64,000 nt of DNA, from NCBI RefSeq assembly GCF_008831285.2, contig NC_045147.1:20092581-20156580 (forward strand). Direction: 5' to 3'. The DNA comes from Nymphaea colorata. Its lineage: Eukaryota > Streptophyta > Magnoliopsida > Nymphaeales > Nymphaeaceae. Below, one piece after another: positions 24,196-37,600 of this stretch. Position 1 is the stretch's first letter. Each line of letters opens with the position of its first letter. Below the pieces are notes generated by a model. That model ran no database searches and was not told the DNA's origin. It worked only from the letters and a program-made list of their open reading frames with translations. The position numbers and the translations under genes are program-made.

Positions 24196-27100
24196 TTAGT
24201 AAGGTCGAGAACGCTGCCCGCCATGACCATGCCTATCAGGCCCTCCAGCACCACCATCTCTATAATTATCCCTGCGTCGATCACCACCACCATAGCCACC
24301 ACCTCTACCCCTGTTGAGACAGATGAAATGAAAATCCTTACACTTGTTTACCTGATTAAGAAAAACTCTTAACCAGCTAAAGGTTGGAGACGAGCTAGAG
24401 ATTACCTCGACAAGAATGTGAAAGAGAACAGGGGAATTAAAATGGCATCAAAAATATCCAGGAAAGCCAGCGAGCAGCTTAGTGGACTACCCATTCGACA
24501 ACAGAATCAAACGAGTAGGGGACAACAATTTATCGAACCATTAAGTCATAATCAAAGGACGCTTGGGCACCTCTTTAGATCATCAAATTACATATCCAGT
24601 TGACCGATCACCAGACGTGATATTTAGGAAGCATATACACTTTTCATCACAAACAGTAACAATATCTACTCTCCTATGGACAAGTCAAACCTGCCCTAAG
24701 AAGGGCTAAAAACATAAACCAATAAAACTGACTCTATAGCAATATGCAGTTACATTTGCATATTCGCTGGACCTCTTAAGGTTAACAAATGTTCTCCCAT
24801 TAACATGTTTATGAATTCCAAAAGATGGGCACATTGAAGGAAATACAGCTCAATCTGAACACTATATCAACAAGTATAAACAAATCAAATCTGAATCAAC
24901 TAGTAAAGGTTAAAAGCATCAAAACTGTACCAAGTTCTAACTGAATTCAGTATAGCTATCAGAATTCTCAAGTCTGAACTCTTCACCATCATCTTACCCA
25001 AACAGGTCTTAGTACAGCTATCAAAATTCTTATTTTGTATTTATATGGATACTCTGCAATGACTACGCACTAAAGGTAACACCTTGCATCACAATGCCCA
25101 CAATAAAAATCATATCAATTCCTGAACTGTTTCATACAGTCAGCTGATTTTTATCCTTGAAATTACTATTTCGACAGTATGATCACATGTTCCAAAAAAA
25201 ACTAAACGAACCATGCGGGTCTTAAATCGTAGTAATAGTATTTTTGGGTGGCTAGAACCTTTAATTTGACAAGCAATTTACCATAGCTACCTCATTTGAC
25301 AGAACATTATCGTCCTAACATTAAAAAAAAAAAACAAACAAAAAAAGGAATACCTGCACTTGATCAACATGAAAAATTAACAAGAGACACCACGTTTATG
25401 ATCGTTTTTGTAAGTTGATTCTTGTTCCATATTTTCTAGGTTATTTGATCAACATCACATGTTCACGTTTCTTCAATCTCTTTGTGATTTTGATTATTTA
25501 TGAATTATGACATACTTCTAAAGATATTCCTTCTAAATTATATTTGTGAATATCTGACGTATTTGCAACTTTTATTAGTAAAAGAAAGCATGTTTGAACC
25601 ATGTTTTAAACAACACATGGTCTAGTTTACAAATCATATCATACAAAGCACGTCTATACCATGGATGTATATCTGACATGTCCTGCAACTGTAGAGAACA
25701 AAGACTATGATATTTCCTTCAAATTTTTTGTGTTCTTAAAAATTTTTATCCCCATTCCCTGACCCAAGCCCCTTGCTTTACTGAAAAAAATACAGCAAAT
25801 TGACTTCTAACTTATAATTAAGAACAGCAAACTGTCCAAGTATTGAAAGAAATATTTTGACAGTGCAGAAATTGCGGTATTGTACATCATGTAATGAACC
25901 TTATTAACAAGTCTATATAGCATCTCCTCTTGGCATGACCTTGGACTGGTTTTAATTTCCTAAGCGTCAGGCTTGAAAGGGGAGTACACGACCATTATAT
26001 AGGCACAGAAGGGAGTCTTAGCAGTATTCAGTGACAAGGAATTTAGTATGCCTCCCTTTGATTGCATATCAAGAGCATCAACAGCATCGAGGGAGATCCT
26101 TGTGATTGCTGTACATTATTCAGCAGGCATTTCGAATAAAGAAATTCTCTAAAGCTAGAATAAGATGCTACAATAGCACACTTGTAGCCGTCGTAGAACC
26201 ATGATCTAGCTCACACAAACTGGGAGTACCGACTAAATACTAGGTACCCTACAACCTGCATAAGCAGAACATAAGCCAAGGGCCCATAATAACGACCAAC
26301 ATAAACTAGTCTCACAGAAAGTGTGTCTCAATTGAAAAAAAAAACACGAAAAAAATGTAAAAACAAGTCAGCCATAAAGAAAGGGAAAAGGCAATTTTTA
26401 TAAACAAAGCACCAAAATGAAAAAAAATGCAAAAAAAAACATGTCATATCCATTATTTATTCATTTTTTGCATTTGTTGCGCGTTTTTCACATTTTTCAG
26501 TTACCAGAATTTTAGTTTCACATTTTTCATATTTTATTTTTAGTTGTTTAACTTCTCCAAAAAAATTGATGAGACTTTTCCAAGAAAAACAACTTTGCCA
26601 CATATTACCCGAGAAAAAACCTCGCTATTTTATACTCAAAATCCAAAAACAATATTTGTGACAATGTCATTAAGTCCAGCTATTTAAAATCGTCTCCCTT
26701 TAGCCTCTTACAGAATCTAGACCCCAAAATAAAAAAAATAAAATAAAATAATAAAAAAAACTCAAAGAAAGAAACAATGAAGATTTTCTTAGAATCTACC
26801 AAGCAACAGTTTGCGCATGACATAATGGTGCAGGAAATCCATGCATGCACAAAGAAGCCATAATAACACGTACCCATGACCATAAGCAGGTGGAGCCCTT
26901 GGTGCAGACTTCTCTGCCATTGCAACATTGATTCTGTAGCCCCTCATCTCATAATCTGAAAAAATATGCGTCCGTAAGCAAATCTATCTACAAAACAAAC
27001 AAAACTTGCAGAAGGCATTGTTTGCAAGTACTCACTGTTGTAGAAGCCACCAGCAGAATGGGCTGCAGAAGGATCCTCATAAGAGAGGACCGCATCCCCT

Positions 27101-29935
27101 TTGCTGTTGCCATATTCATCAGTGTAGATCTTGATGTTCCAAGGCCATTGATCTTTATACCCACGTTTCTGTTTTATTCTTCCAACCTATATAGTGCACG
27201 AAACAAAAAGTAGTCAGCTCCATCAATTCAGGCCAAAATATTGAGGAGGAAAAAATGAAGAACAAACCTAAACTATGAGATAGGAAATATAAAGTGAGCA
27301 ACAATCAGATGGCATGACTTTTACCACTACATGCAGTAAATAGTAATATTAATATCAGCAACTCGTTTTCAATAACATGAGAACAACACAAGCAGAAATG
27401 CAGATAAACATGAGCATAGCATTAATCAGATAAAATAAACAAGTATTTGCAGACAAACCAGAAATAGATCAATTGCAATTCAACCTCGAGCCATTCAATA
27501 TAGCACTGAAACGAACTAGAAGTGCACCAGGAATACCATTTTCAAGAAAAGCAAAGGGTTTCACCTTTTACCAAAAATCCACCAAAAATGCAAATCTTAA
27601 GTTCAAAATATACAAGAAATCCAAATGACTCAATTTTTATCTATCCAAGATTTAGAAGTCATAACCTTTCTCAAGCGATTTAACATAAGGAAATTAAACC
27701 TACAGCAATCCAAAATTAAAGATGCTTGACAAACATTGATGAATTTGTGATAATCTTCCCACCACTGGAGAAATTTTTTTGCACGCAGCAGCACAGCAAT
27801 CAGGCAAATGGCATCAACATGAGTGCAAATGGTATCGACAAGACTAAATAATTGATGACATGGACGCAACCAAAAAATATGCAGACAGACAAACAATAAA
27901 AATAACAAAAACCAAAGTTAAGAGATAATCAAAGACGATCCAGTGAATGCAACTATTCAAAAAGAATGGCATCAACCCTGCCAGATGCATCTAGTTAAAA
28001 AAATAGTTCAAATAGGACCTTGTCATACTTTAACAACGAGATAAATAATGTAACAATTTAGGTCTTTTTTATATATCTGGAGGAATCCAACAGCATTTTA
28101 AGGATTCCATGACAAATAGAAATATGCGAGAGCAGTATGAATTTAGGCCATTTAGGCAAGAGAATCATGTGGACTTGTGGATATAAATTCCAGAAAGCAA
28201 ACAAAAGCATTAATAACATAAAATAATCGGTCTATTGTATTCAACTAATCCATTTTAGCTAATGAAAAGAAAGGCAGTCAGCATTTCAATAATATCCAAC
28301 TCTCCTGAACAAATCTGATGTTCAAAAATGAATATCTGACCCCGAAGAAAGGGACCGGGAGCTCAAGGAATGAATTCTAGTGACGTCTAATTCTCGTGAA
28401 CAATTAAGATACCAAAAGTCAATTATTGCAACCAGAAAACTAAGCATTTCGAAGAATGAGAGATGGCTACAGAGAAAGCTACCTGTCCAATCCCCCAAAA
28501 AGCTCTCTTAGTTCATCCGACGTTACATCTGGAGGTAAGTTTGAAATATATATCCGAGAGTTATCGCAAGTATCACCGCAATTTTCATCGCACTGCTTCA
28601 CCTTTGCAGCCGCAGGTGGATCGGCTGGTGCACCATAGCTTCCACCAGAGTTCCGTGAATCATCACGACCAGGAACTGGCCTTGGCGCACCATAGCCGCC
28701 GCCTACTTTGTCTTGGCCATAACCATCATATCCAGATGCGGGCGGCTCTCCTCTGCCAAAATTCCCACCAGGTGGACCGCCATAGCTATTTGGTGCTGGA
28801 TACGGATTCAATGAGGCACCATACCCTCCAGGAGGAGGAATAGTAGCTCCATAACTCGGTGGAGCGGGAGCGCCATAAGAGGGAGGGCCAGCCGGAGGAG
28901 GAGGATAGTTTCCTCCTCCAGCACCACCGCTCCCATCACTTCCGTAAGAAGGTGGTGCAGGTGGTTGAACTTGACCGTACGACCCATCATCCCTGTCATA
29001 TCCACTATAAGAATCGCCTCTTCCGCCACTACCATAGGTACCGCCAGCACCGCCACCACTGCCGTAGTTACCGCCAGCACCGCCACCACTGCCGTAGTTA
29101 CCGCCAGAACCGCCGCCGCTGCCATAGTTGCCTCCCCCTCCTCCACCGGCACCATAGTTACCGCCACCGCCACCGCCATAACCACCACCACCGCGACCTC
29201 CGCCACCGCCGCGACCACCGCGATTCCCACTGTAACCACCACCACCTCCACTTCCTCCCCGATTATACCCCCCACCAGCGCCACCGCGATCACCAGATCC
29301 ACCAGGGGAGGGTGCGCCACATTTATTACACTCAGTTCTCCTGGCAAAATTCAGATTTCCACACCTACAACAATTCCCCCAAATTTTTGTTAGAAACGAA
29401 ACCAGCAAAATCGTGAAACTATGCATCTATCAGTGAAGAGATAGAGAGAGAGAGAGAAAGGAACCCTGGATTAGGGCAACGCCAATCGCCATCTCGGCCA
29501 GAGCCGCCGCCTCTTCCTCCTCTGAAACCTCCGCCGCCGCGGCCTCCGCCACCGCGATCAAACCCCCCACCACCGCTTCCACCACGATCAAACCCTCCTC
29601 CGCCTCCGCCTCCGCCTCCGCCATTACGGTTATACCCACCACCGCCCCCGCCCCCGCCTCCACCACCGTATCCTCCACCACCTGCATATCAGAGCCATAA
29701 CCTCCGGTTAGAGACAACAAACGAGTGACATAAAGAGCAGCCGATAACGACTCCAACAAACAAATCTTGAAAAGAAATTAAAAAAACCCTAGCTAGACCC
29801 AGTACCACGTTGCTGCTGATAACCACCGCCATATCCGCCACCGCCGTCGCCGCCACCACCACCGCCATAGCCACCACCGCGGCCCCTCGGGGGCGCGGAT
29901 TGATCTCCGCCTCCTGAACCATACATTTCAGCCAT
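24196..29935 (-). CDS. TAF15B: TAF15b-like RNA-binding protein (RanBP2 zinc finger plus RRM, Gly-rich) with a one-base frame break
   Basis: Six coding exons: 29806-29935, 29465-29681, 28483-29364, 27036-27186, 26874-26955 and 24196-24310 (stop TAA at 24198-24196). The product resembles plant TAF15b, a FET-type protein linked to TFIID and RNA metabolism. The start MAEMYGSGGGDQSAPPRGRG leads into Gly/Arg-rich sequence. A RanBP2 zinc finger follows, DWRCPNPGCGNLNFARR then TECNKCG, with ligands Cys112, 117, 128 and 131. A long Gly/Tyr/Pro-rich linker comes next. The RRM starts NSRIYISNLPPDV, continues VGRIKQKRGYKDQWPW in exon 4 and VAMAEKSAPRAPP in exon 5, and the protein ends QRSRPY. Exon 3 ends in phase 2 but exon 4 must begin in phase 0. 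One more G in the G5 run (28492-28496) would restore the family reading GGIGQ-VGRIKQ. As written, translation stops a few codons into exon 4. It could be a sequence error, an allele or a pseudogene. Confidence 0.88.
24311..26873 (-). other. TAF15b intron 5 (2.56 kb)
   Basis: AT-rich intron with no gene inside. The part at 26330-26640 is an A-run segment followed by a T-run segment sharing an AAATGCAAAAAA/TTTTTTGCATTT pair about 50 bases apart, which could form an imperfect hairpin. Confidence 0.6.
29041..29130 (-). repeat. 30-bp tandem repeat coding Gly/Asn/Tyr units in TAF15b exon 3
   Basis: Copies at 29041-29070 and 29071-29100 are identical, and a third at 29101-29130 is diverged. Each encodes a ten-residue unit of the GGNYGSGGGA type. 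This is a coding minisatellite in the low-complexity linker and could vary in copy number among individuals. Confidence 0.92.
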
Positions 29936-31602
29936 GCCTCTCCCTCTCTTTTCCCTCTCACTCAACTCTCCTGTTTCTCCGCACAGCGATGCCTAAATAC
30001 CAAGGCTGCGACTGCGAATAAGCGATGAAGCAGAGCACGATAGAAATCGGAACACAATGACTCGGGTAAGGCGGTGGAATTGGTCCAAAAAATCCTAGGG
30101 CTGACGCGGGAAAGCGGGTCCCACTGTTAGATCGGGCAGTCCATATCCAAATGATCCTCTAGATAGAACCATCTGCGCTGTGCATTCGGTTCTACTGTTC
30201 GTTCCGGCAATAGAAACAATAATACATGCTTTATGAATGTGAACATAAACAAGTCAATCTTCTTATTATCAAACATTTGTTATAAACAAAATTAAGTTTT
30301 TTCTCTCTAGATAGTTGGGAATTAGCGCATCTTTGTAGACAACTCGGATACCTCATAAATTGGACTTTTCAACTTAAAAGTTAAGTCAAACTATAAGTTC
30401 AAATTAAAAGTTTAAGCCAAACTATGTAATTAGGAGAATGAAGATTTTTTTTTATGATAATGCGCATTGTCTTATCAATAAATTAATATGATAACCTTTT
30501 GCCATGTCTATTTTCACAAATAGAGCTAGCATTCTATTATATGTTCAATTCATCTTTCGTTTTTTAGCACTTGATCATCTCATTATTCTTTTTGCCGTGA
30601 CATCCTCCAAAATTGACATAGTTTTTCTTATGAAGGAAGCGTGAATGGAATAACCTACAAATATATTTTTTTTCTTTTGTAATGTGCAAAACTAAGGCTA
30701 GAAACAATTTATATGCTAAGAGAAACACATTCAGCGTCCAACTCTCAACCTCCTCAATTTTGAATGCCTTAGGTTGACAAGAACAAAGCAATGCTGAAAA
30801 AACTTTAATTTGGCTAACAATTACTTCAAATATAAGATTCAAACAATTGATTTACAACAAATGTATGGGATATTTTATACGAATTAATTAACTTGTAAAT
30901 TCATGGTATTTGAATATTTCGAGCCACACAACTCAAAGTAAGGCCCCTTTTTAATCCAACAAAAGATGTACGAATTTGAGGCAGCTTGCATGCCCTGAAA
31001 TCCAAAAATTATTAATGCCTAGGCTTTACATAGCTATCAATTTAAAGACTAGGGCAATCAGATTCTCCCAATAAACTTGCTGCAAATATTTGCTTAAATT
31101 CAAATTCGAATGTGATCGGATTTCATTTTGCAATCGAAATTGTATCCGATTCATTAACTGGGTATCAAATTTTTTTTAGTATTGTTTTTTTTTTTGTTTT
31201 TAAATGGCTGGTCGAATGTCGGATCTAACGAGTTACCGTAATCCCCACCAAGAGGAGGGGTTTTTTAATAGCTTTCAACAATCAAGGGCCGATCTCCAAG
31301 TAGCCGTTTTCCGGAATGTCGGGGTGCAGCAGTCTGTCCTTGTTGTTGACATGATGTTGTTGGTCTGTTTCGAACGCGGGTCAGGTCACGAGTACCGATA
31401 TGAGTTGATTGGATCGCGCATCAGGTCGGTCTTAGGCTGATGTTCTTGTGTCAGCTTCGATTCGAGTCATCCGGCGATCTTCCGTCGCATGCAAGTTTTC
31501 TCAGAAAAGAAAAGGAGGACGGTTTAGGCGAAAGGCGCGGGAACGCTCACATAGATACCGCGCATTAGCACCGTCGTGGGGAGGTTTCCTCTGTTGGAAA
31601 GG
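29936..31602. promoter_or_regulatory. Divergent intergenic region between TAF15b (-) and MINPP (+)
   Basis: The 1.67-kb interval lies between two start codons pointing away from each other, so both promoters should be here. The first 180 bases beyond 29936 and the last 300 before 31602 are GC-richer and probably transcribed leaders. The middle is AT-rich. I cannot assign TATA boxes or transcription starts with confidence. Confidence 0.5.
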
Positions 31603-34600
31603 ATGGGTTGCTGCCACCGTTACACCATTCTCCATCGCGCTCTGCTCTTTCTTTCTCTATGTTCAATCGCATCTATAACGATCACCACCGATGCCTTTGA
31701 CGTTCGCCACCACCTCTCCACCGTTACCAGGTCTGTTGCATGTTTATTTTTTTCTCCGATCTCTTTCTTTGTTGGCTTATTATCTGCCTGCATTGTTGGG
31801 GACAAGTGAACCCTCATTTTTTAGTCTTGAAGTTGGTCTCCATTTTTTTATCGTTGGTGGTCGCGGGAAAAGAATCCTCCATTATTTTGTTGACGTCGTC
31901 CTTTCCTGGTGGTGGAATAATCTGTTGAGATCTTTTTCCAATAAAGAAAACGTTGAGATCTCTTTCCGACAACAAAACATACATGGTTGCATGTTAAAGA
32001 AAATTGAAGCATTTGATTAATATTTTCGTTTTTTGATGTTCAAGTTTGGTGTCAAGCGTCGATATACGCAGCAATCACGTTGTTACGTTTCTTTCCAATC
32101 ATTCATGCAGTCATCGTCTTTCTTATTTCTTTCTCAAGATTTTTTTGCTGATACATAAAACTGGTTCGGGCGATGATTATAGATCATTTACTTATGGATC
32201 TTTTTGTTTCTCGGCATCTGAGGTTTGTTCATGACAGGTGAAAGAACAATGTGATTGTTAGATTTTTTTCGTTCGTTTGCTGGTGATTGAAAATTTCAGT
32301 TATGTTAAAAAAAATAATGCGCTCGATTGTTTGTGCATTTTTCTACGAGCTTGTTGTTTCATTCGTAAGTGGGGCTTGTCATTCACACGTGAAACTGTGA
32401 AAATCCATTTTGTTTATCGGCTATCACGTTCTTTGCAGTGTGGATGGTTCTTGATGACTGCGGTTGCAATTGAACCGTAGAACCATTGATAATTTAATTG
32501 AAAGGATTGCCTCTTCTCCGTGAATTTGGTTTGACCAATGCATGTGTTCATCACTAGGTACGATGTTTCAAAGGAGATCTCAGCTGGCGATGCCCATATT
32601 TCTATTGATCCTCCAAACAAATGCAGCGTAATTCACTTGAACTTAGTGGTATGACCCGACTTCTTGTCTCCGATAAGTTCCTTTAAAGCATTGCCCATAT
32701 TTCGTCAATCAATGTTGTAAGGAGAAAGAGATTTTTGTTGGTGATACTGTTCAACATCAATTGGTTAAATCCAAAGTTAGGAAGCTGGCTTATCCAGTAC
32801 TCCTCCTTCAGGCTGACAAATCATGAACTATGTTCAATTTCATCATCTACTTCATAATACTTTTTCCATTTCTCATATGATTCTTCATAACAACATTGAG
32901 CAATTGAATGCCTTTTTTTTTTTTGCAGTTACGAGGTTATTGGGAGTAGTGTAGTCCATGGGTGGAGCTAAGGGTTTTTTTTTCTCTCTCTCTCTCTAGG
33001 GGGGCACTATATAATTTTAAAATTTTTTCAGGGGCGAAACTAAAATGTTTGAAAATGTCAAGCTGTTGCTCTGTAAAAGCAGTGGTACTACAGGCAGATA
33101 TTTACAAAAAATGCTTATTTTTACTCTGACCTGAAGTCTTTAATGTCATTCATGCTATTGAGCTTTTAGCCAGATTATTTTCTTCCATAGAAAATATATT
33201 GCAAGCTGTTAGCAGCAAGCTACAAAAAATCAGTAGCATCCAGTAAGACACTTCTTATTTTAATAGCTTTTATGCATGCTATCGAGTTTGTTTTATATGT
33301 AGATGATGATTTGATTGGTGGGTATTGCTTCTGCTGTTGAGGGTTGTAGTTGATGCTTCAAGATTTAACAAACCCTTATGATTTTACATTCTATACTGTG
33401 GCTGGAGATATTTAATTTCTTTAGAATGATGAGAGAATGATATGTATCACAGCTAAGACGTAATGTAGGTCTTAACTCTTAATTATATGGATGTGTCATA
33501 TTTGTGGTGTGTTCATCTTTTCCATCTTTTGAACTTCTACGCATGGCATGACTAGTTGACATTCTTCTTGTATCTTGCTTTTTCTTCTTATTTTTTTTCT
33601 CGCAAAGGTAACTGCACTCAACTTCTGATATTGTAGAAGTGATGCTTCATAACCTGTTCATTTTGAAATGTTCAAAGGTGAAATTTTTAAATTTACCTTG
33701 TTGCTAATTTTTGTTGGTCATTGGTATGGAACCTTTATGAGATTGTTTGGGCTAAAAGGAGTTGTGCCAGTATTGTTACCATTTCAGGTCAACTTCTGAT
33801 ATTGTAGAAGTGATGCTTCATAACCTGTTCATTTTGAAATGTTCAAAGGTGAATTTTTTAAATTTACCTTGTTGCTAATTTTTGTTGGTCATTGGTATGG
33901 AACCTTTATGAGATTGTTTGGGCTAAAAGGAGTTGTGCCAGTATTGTTACCATTTCAGTGATTTGTATGGAATATTGCAGTTTGAACTTAAGAAAAAGGA
34001 AGGAAGAGGAGATCCTCATGATAACTTTGAAATATACTCTGAAATGGTCTTGCTCCTGGACGTATATTCTTCAAGCATGTGGATTAATTTGGATTAATTT
34101 ACCTCTATCTTACTGTATTTGTTCATATTCATAATGCTCCTTCTTTTGTTTAGCATATGCAAGTATAATACATTCATGGTTTGGATCCTGTCCAGGCAAG
34201 ACATGGTACACGAGCTCCAACCAAGAAGCGCATAAGGGAACTGGATAGATTGGCCATTCGCTTGAATTCTCTTGTTAGTCATGTGGAAGTTGAAGCTCAT
34301 GGAATCATCACTTCTCCCGAAAAGTATCCAGCTTGGCTATCAAGCTGGCAATCTCCATGGAAGGGAAGAGATAAAGGTGGTGAATTGATAACCCTAGGGG
34401 AGGAGGAACTATATCTGCTTGGGAATAGAATCCGCGAAAGATTTCCAGAACTGTTTAATGTAGAATATCATCCAGATATTTTCCCAATTAAAGCTACCCA
34501 GGTAATGACCTCTTATGCTGATATAATGTTAGTTCATTTTTATTTATTCATTTTGAGGTGATATTGGCATCAAACCACACATTTAGGTAGTTAGTGATCT

Positions 34601-37600
34601 CAAGCTAAGACGGAATATCGATAAAATATGATCTTTGTTGCAGAAGATGGCATGGGGTGCCATTTCTCTCAAAAAATCAAATATTCAAATTTACTTCAGC
34701 AAGTAGTCTAGTGAATATTGTTGTTCTTCATATTTAATGACCAACTGGCTGGCTACCTGATAATAATGAGTCACAAGCCTAGAAAATGGTAAAACAGTCA
34801 GAATATCTTTATCCACAAAATTTGCTACTACATTAAGCTTACTATGCACCCTTTGTTTTGCTTAAATAGGAACATGGCATAAAGGAATCCTGTGATTTTT
34901 ATTCCATTCTAGTTATACATGTTAGATCATGTCCCTGCCCATAGAGATGGGGGTTTGGGGTCCACAACCAAGTCTGGCATCCTAATAAATCATCACCCTT
35001 GTGACCTTCCTAAAATATGCACTATCGTTTGTGCTGTGTTTGTATACTCCCATAGGTCTGTTTCTTGATGTTGGTTATTTTGCACTCATTTAATGGTTGA
35101 TGGCTGAAGGCTACATGTCATATTTGTCAAGTTGGATCTGTGGTTGACAAATCAAATACCTTTTAGTACTCCTAGAACAAATAGTTTGGTACTGACACTA
35201 GATGTACATATTAGCTTGTGTATGTCTTTGTTTCATAACTTTTATGTTTCATGTGCGGATTGTGGTACAACTGCTCATGTTTGTGGATGTGTTTCCTTGC
35301 GCTGCATCTTTATCATGAATGATGCTTTTCACTCAATCTGCAGGCATATTCATTTTTTGTGCATGACAAGCAATGTGTTTTAACTTTGAACTATTCCTTG
35401 AGTTGTCTTTGCTTTTGGTGAGATGTTTGTTTTACAGTTTAGTACCTGTAAAACGATCTTATTCACCAATGTGTTTCTTTTCATGCTCTGCAACTACTGG
35501 AGTTTAATTATTTAGTGATTTTTTGCAATTGTAACTCCTTCATAGGTTCCACGAGCCTCAGCTAGTGCAGTTGCATTTGGATTAGGGCTTTTTTCTGGAA
35601 AAGGTTCTCTTGGACATGGGCGTCATCGGGCCTTTTCTGTTGTCACAGAGAGTCGGGCTAGTGATATATGGCTTCGATTTTACGATACATGCCAAACCTA
35701 CAAGGTAAAAACCATATATTAATTCCCTATCGATTGATTCTTTTTAAAGTTGCTCATTTCAGTGTAAAAACATATAACACAACCAAATCTTCGAGTTTCA
35801 TGATGCCATTAACTGTAGCATTGTGGGCATTTCATGAACCATTTCCTTTCTGAGTGTCATGCATTTGAACCAACAGAAAGCAATTCATGTGTGTTTTATG
35901 GTTGGCAAGAAGAGTTGCTTATTAGTGGTTTTAAACATGCATGTGTAAGTATTTTATGGACATGTCTAGTGTTTCTACTTGCCTTTTCTTCCGAAAATTT
36001 TATGGGATAGTTATCCATCACGTCATGTGAAAATGTTTCCTTTGTCAGTGGCCTTTGTGCTCCTTTTTAGAGATGGGCGCTAGTATTTTGTTGTGGTCAG
36101 TATCCCACATGACAGCTTAATTTATAGTGCTCTGTTAATATATCATAACATACAGATTTCTAGAGACCTTAATTGTGCTCTCTCCCTCTCTATGTGTGTG
36201 TGTGCATTGGCAGGTAAGGGGCTGTGGTCCTGATTGCCATATCGATTGTTTCTGATTTCGACTACTAGATTTTGTCAAACTTTGAAAACTATAGCTTGGT
36301 AAAGTCTGATTAGGTCACACTCTGGTCTAGCTTGTCAGCAACCTGTTGACTGCCTTTATTGAAGACAATGCTTTATAGCAGGCAAGCCAACATCTATACA
36401 AAGCATCAAATGAAAGGGAAAAAGAGACAATAATTGGCAGTATTTGCTGGATATACATTCCGTTTCAGAAAAGAGACGATTGAGAGAATACAGTTATACA
36501 AATAATCAGTAGTTGTATAGATCCAGTTGTAGAAATAGTTAATGGTTGCACATGCACATACAGACAAGCTATTGAAGATTGTCACTTACAGTGCTTGCAA
36601 TTGACCCATTCACTAATCCGTTACACCGATTGGTACATTGAAAATGCAAAGACTGTGAATTTGAAGAATCAATGTCTTAGTGTCCTGGTCTTGCTTGTTG
36701 ATATATGTATGGAATGTGAAAATGGTTGATTGATTTGACTTAGGTTGATAGTCCTTATAGATCAGACATTTGCCTCTTCCTGATGTTGAAATGAGGTGGA
36801 AGTTGTTGGTGCATCTTTTTTTCTCATGTTCTTCTTCCAACTTCTAAGCAATAATGGTATATGCATTTTCATGTACAAAGTCAAATTTGTGTACCTTGTT
36901 TAGACTCGAGTCTATCGCAAACTTGATAGAAAACAAGGTCTCAGAATGATTGAGAACAAACTGGATGAGTTTTATGTTTGATTGATAGGAAAAAGCCAGT
37001 CTATAGGTTTACAACCAATTTGATGCTGCTGAAACAGTCCTGCTTAGGTAAGTGGGTTTTGATTGACTAACGAGGTCTAAAATGGTCAACGAACTATAAC
37101 TAAGGTAGCCATATAAGCAAACTGGCCAACCCAGGTTTGCAGTTGGATCACCCAAATGATGACAACCATTCTCTTTGGTGTCATGTTCATCCCTGGAGCA
37201 CAACCTGAGTGATGGTAGCTAAGTTTAAGACAAGCAAAACTTTGGTGTTTGTTTAGTAAAATGGGTTCCATGTTGCACAATTTTGTCTGTTTAACTGTGC
37301 TTATTATATTGCATAAAGGATTGTGCTTTTGTGAGTATTGATGAGCTCAGTGGATTGGACCTGTCAAACTTTGTGTGATATTGATCTTTCTTAGGTTGGT
37401 CAGACTTCAGAGAGCCAGTCTGGACTGCTCTGTGCTTTTCAAACTAGAACAAGTACATAGAGCAAATTTTTGTATTAGGTAAGTGCAATGCACCTATAGA
37501 AGTACAATAAATGCTACTCTTATGTGCACAAGTCTTTGAAAAAAAATGGTTTGGAATTTGGAAGCGACAGATTGAATTGTGAATGATACACCACTCTTTG

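Noticed and set aside
28808-29416. Several long frames on both strands over the TAF15b Gly-rich exon
   Set aside because: All are shifted readings of GGN/CCN repeats. Only the frame with the zinc finger and RRM matches a family.
31576-31602. MINPP start at 31576
   Set aside because: That codon is GTG. The first ATG in frame is 31603, and it directly precedes the hydrophobic signal-like segment.
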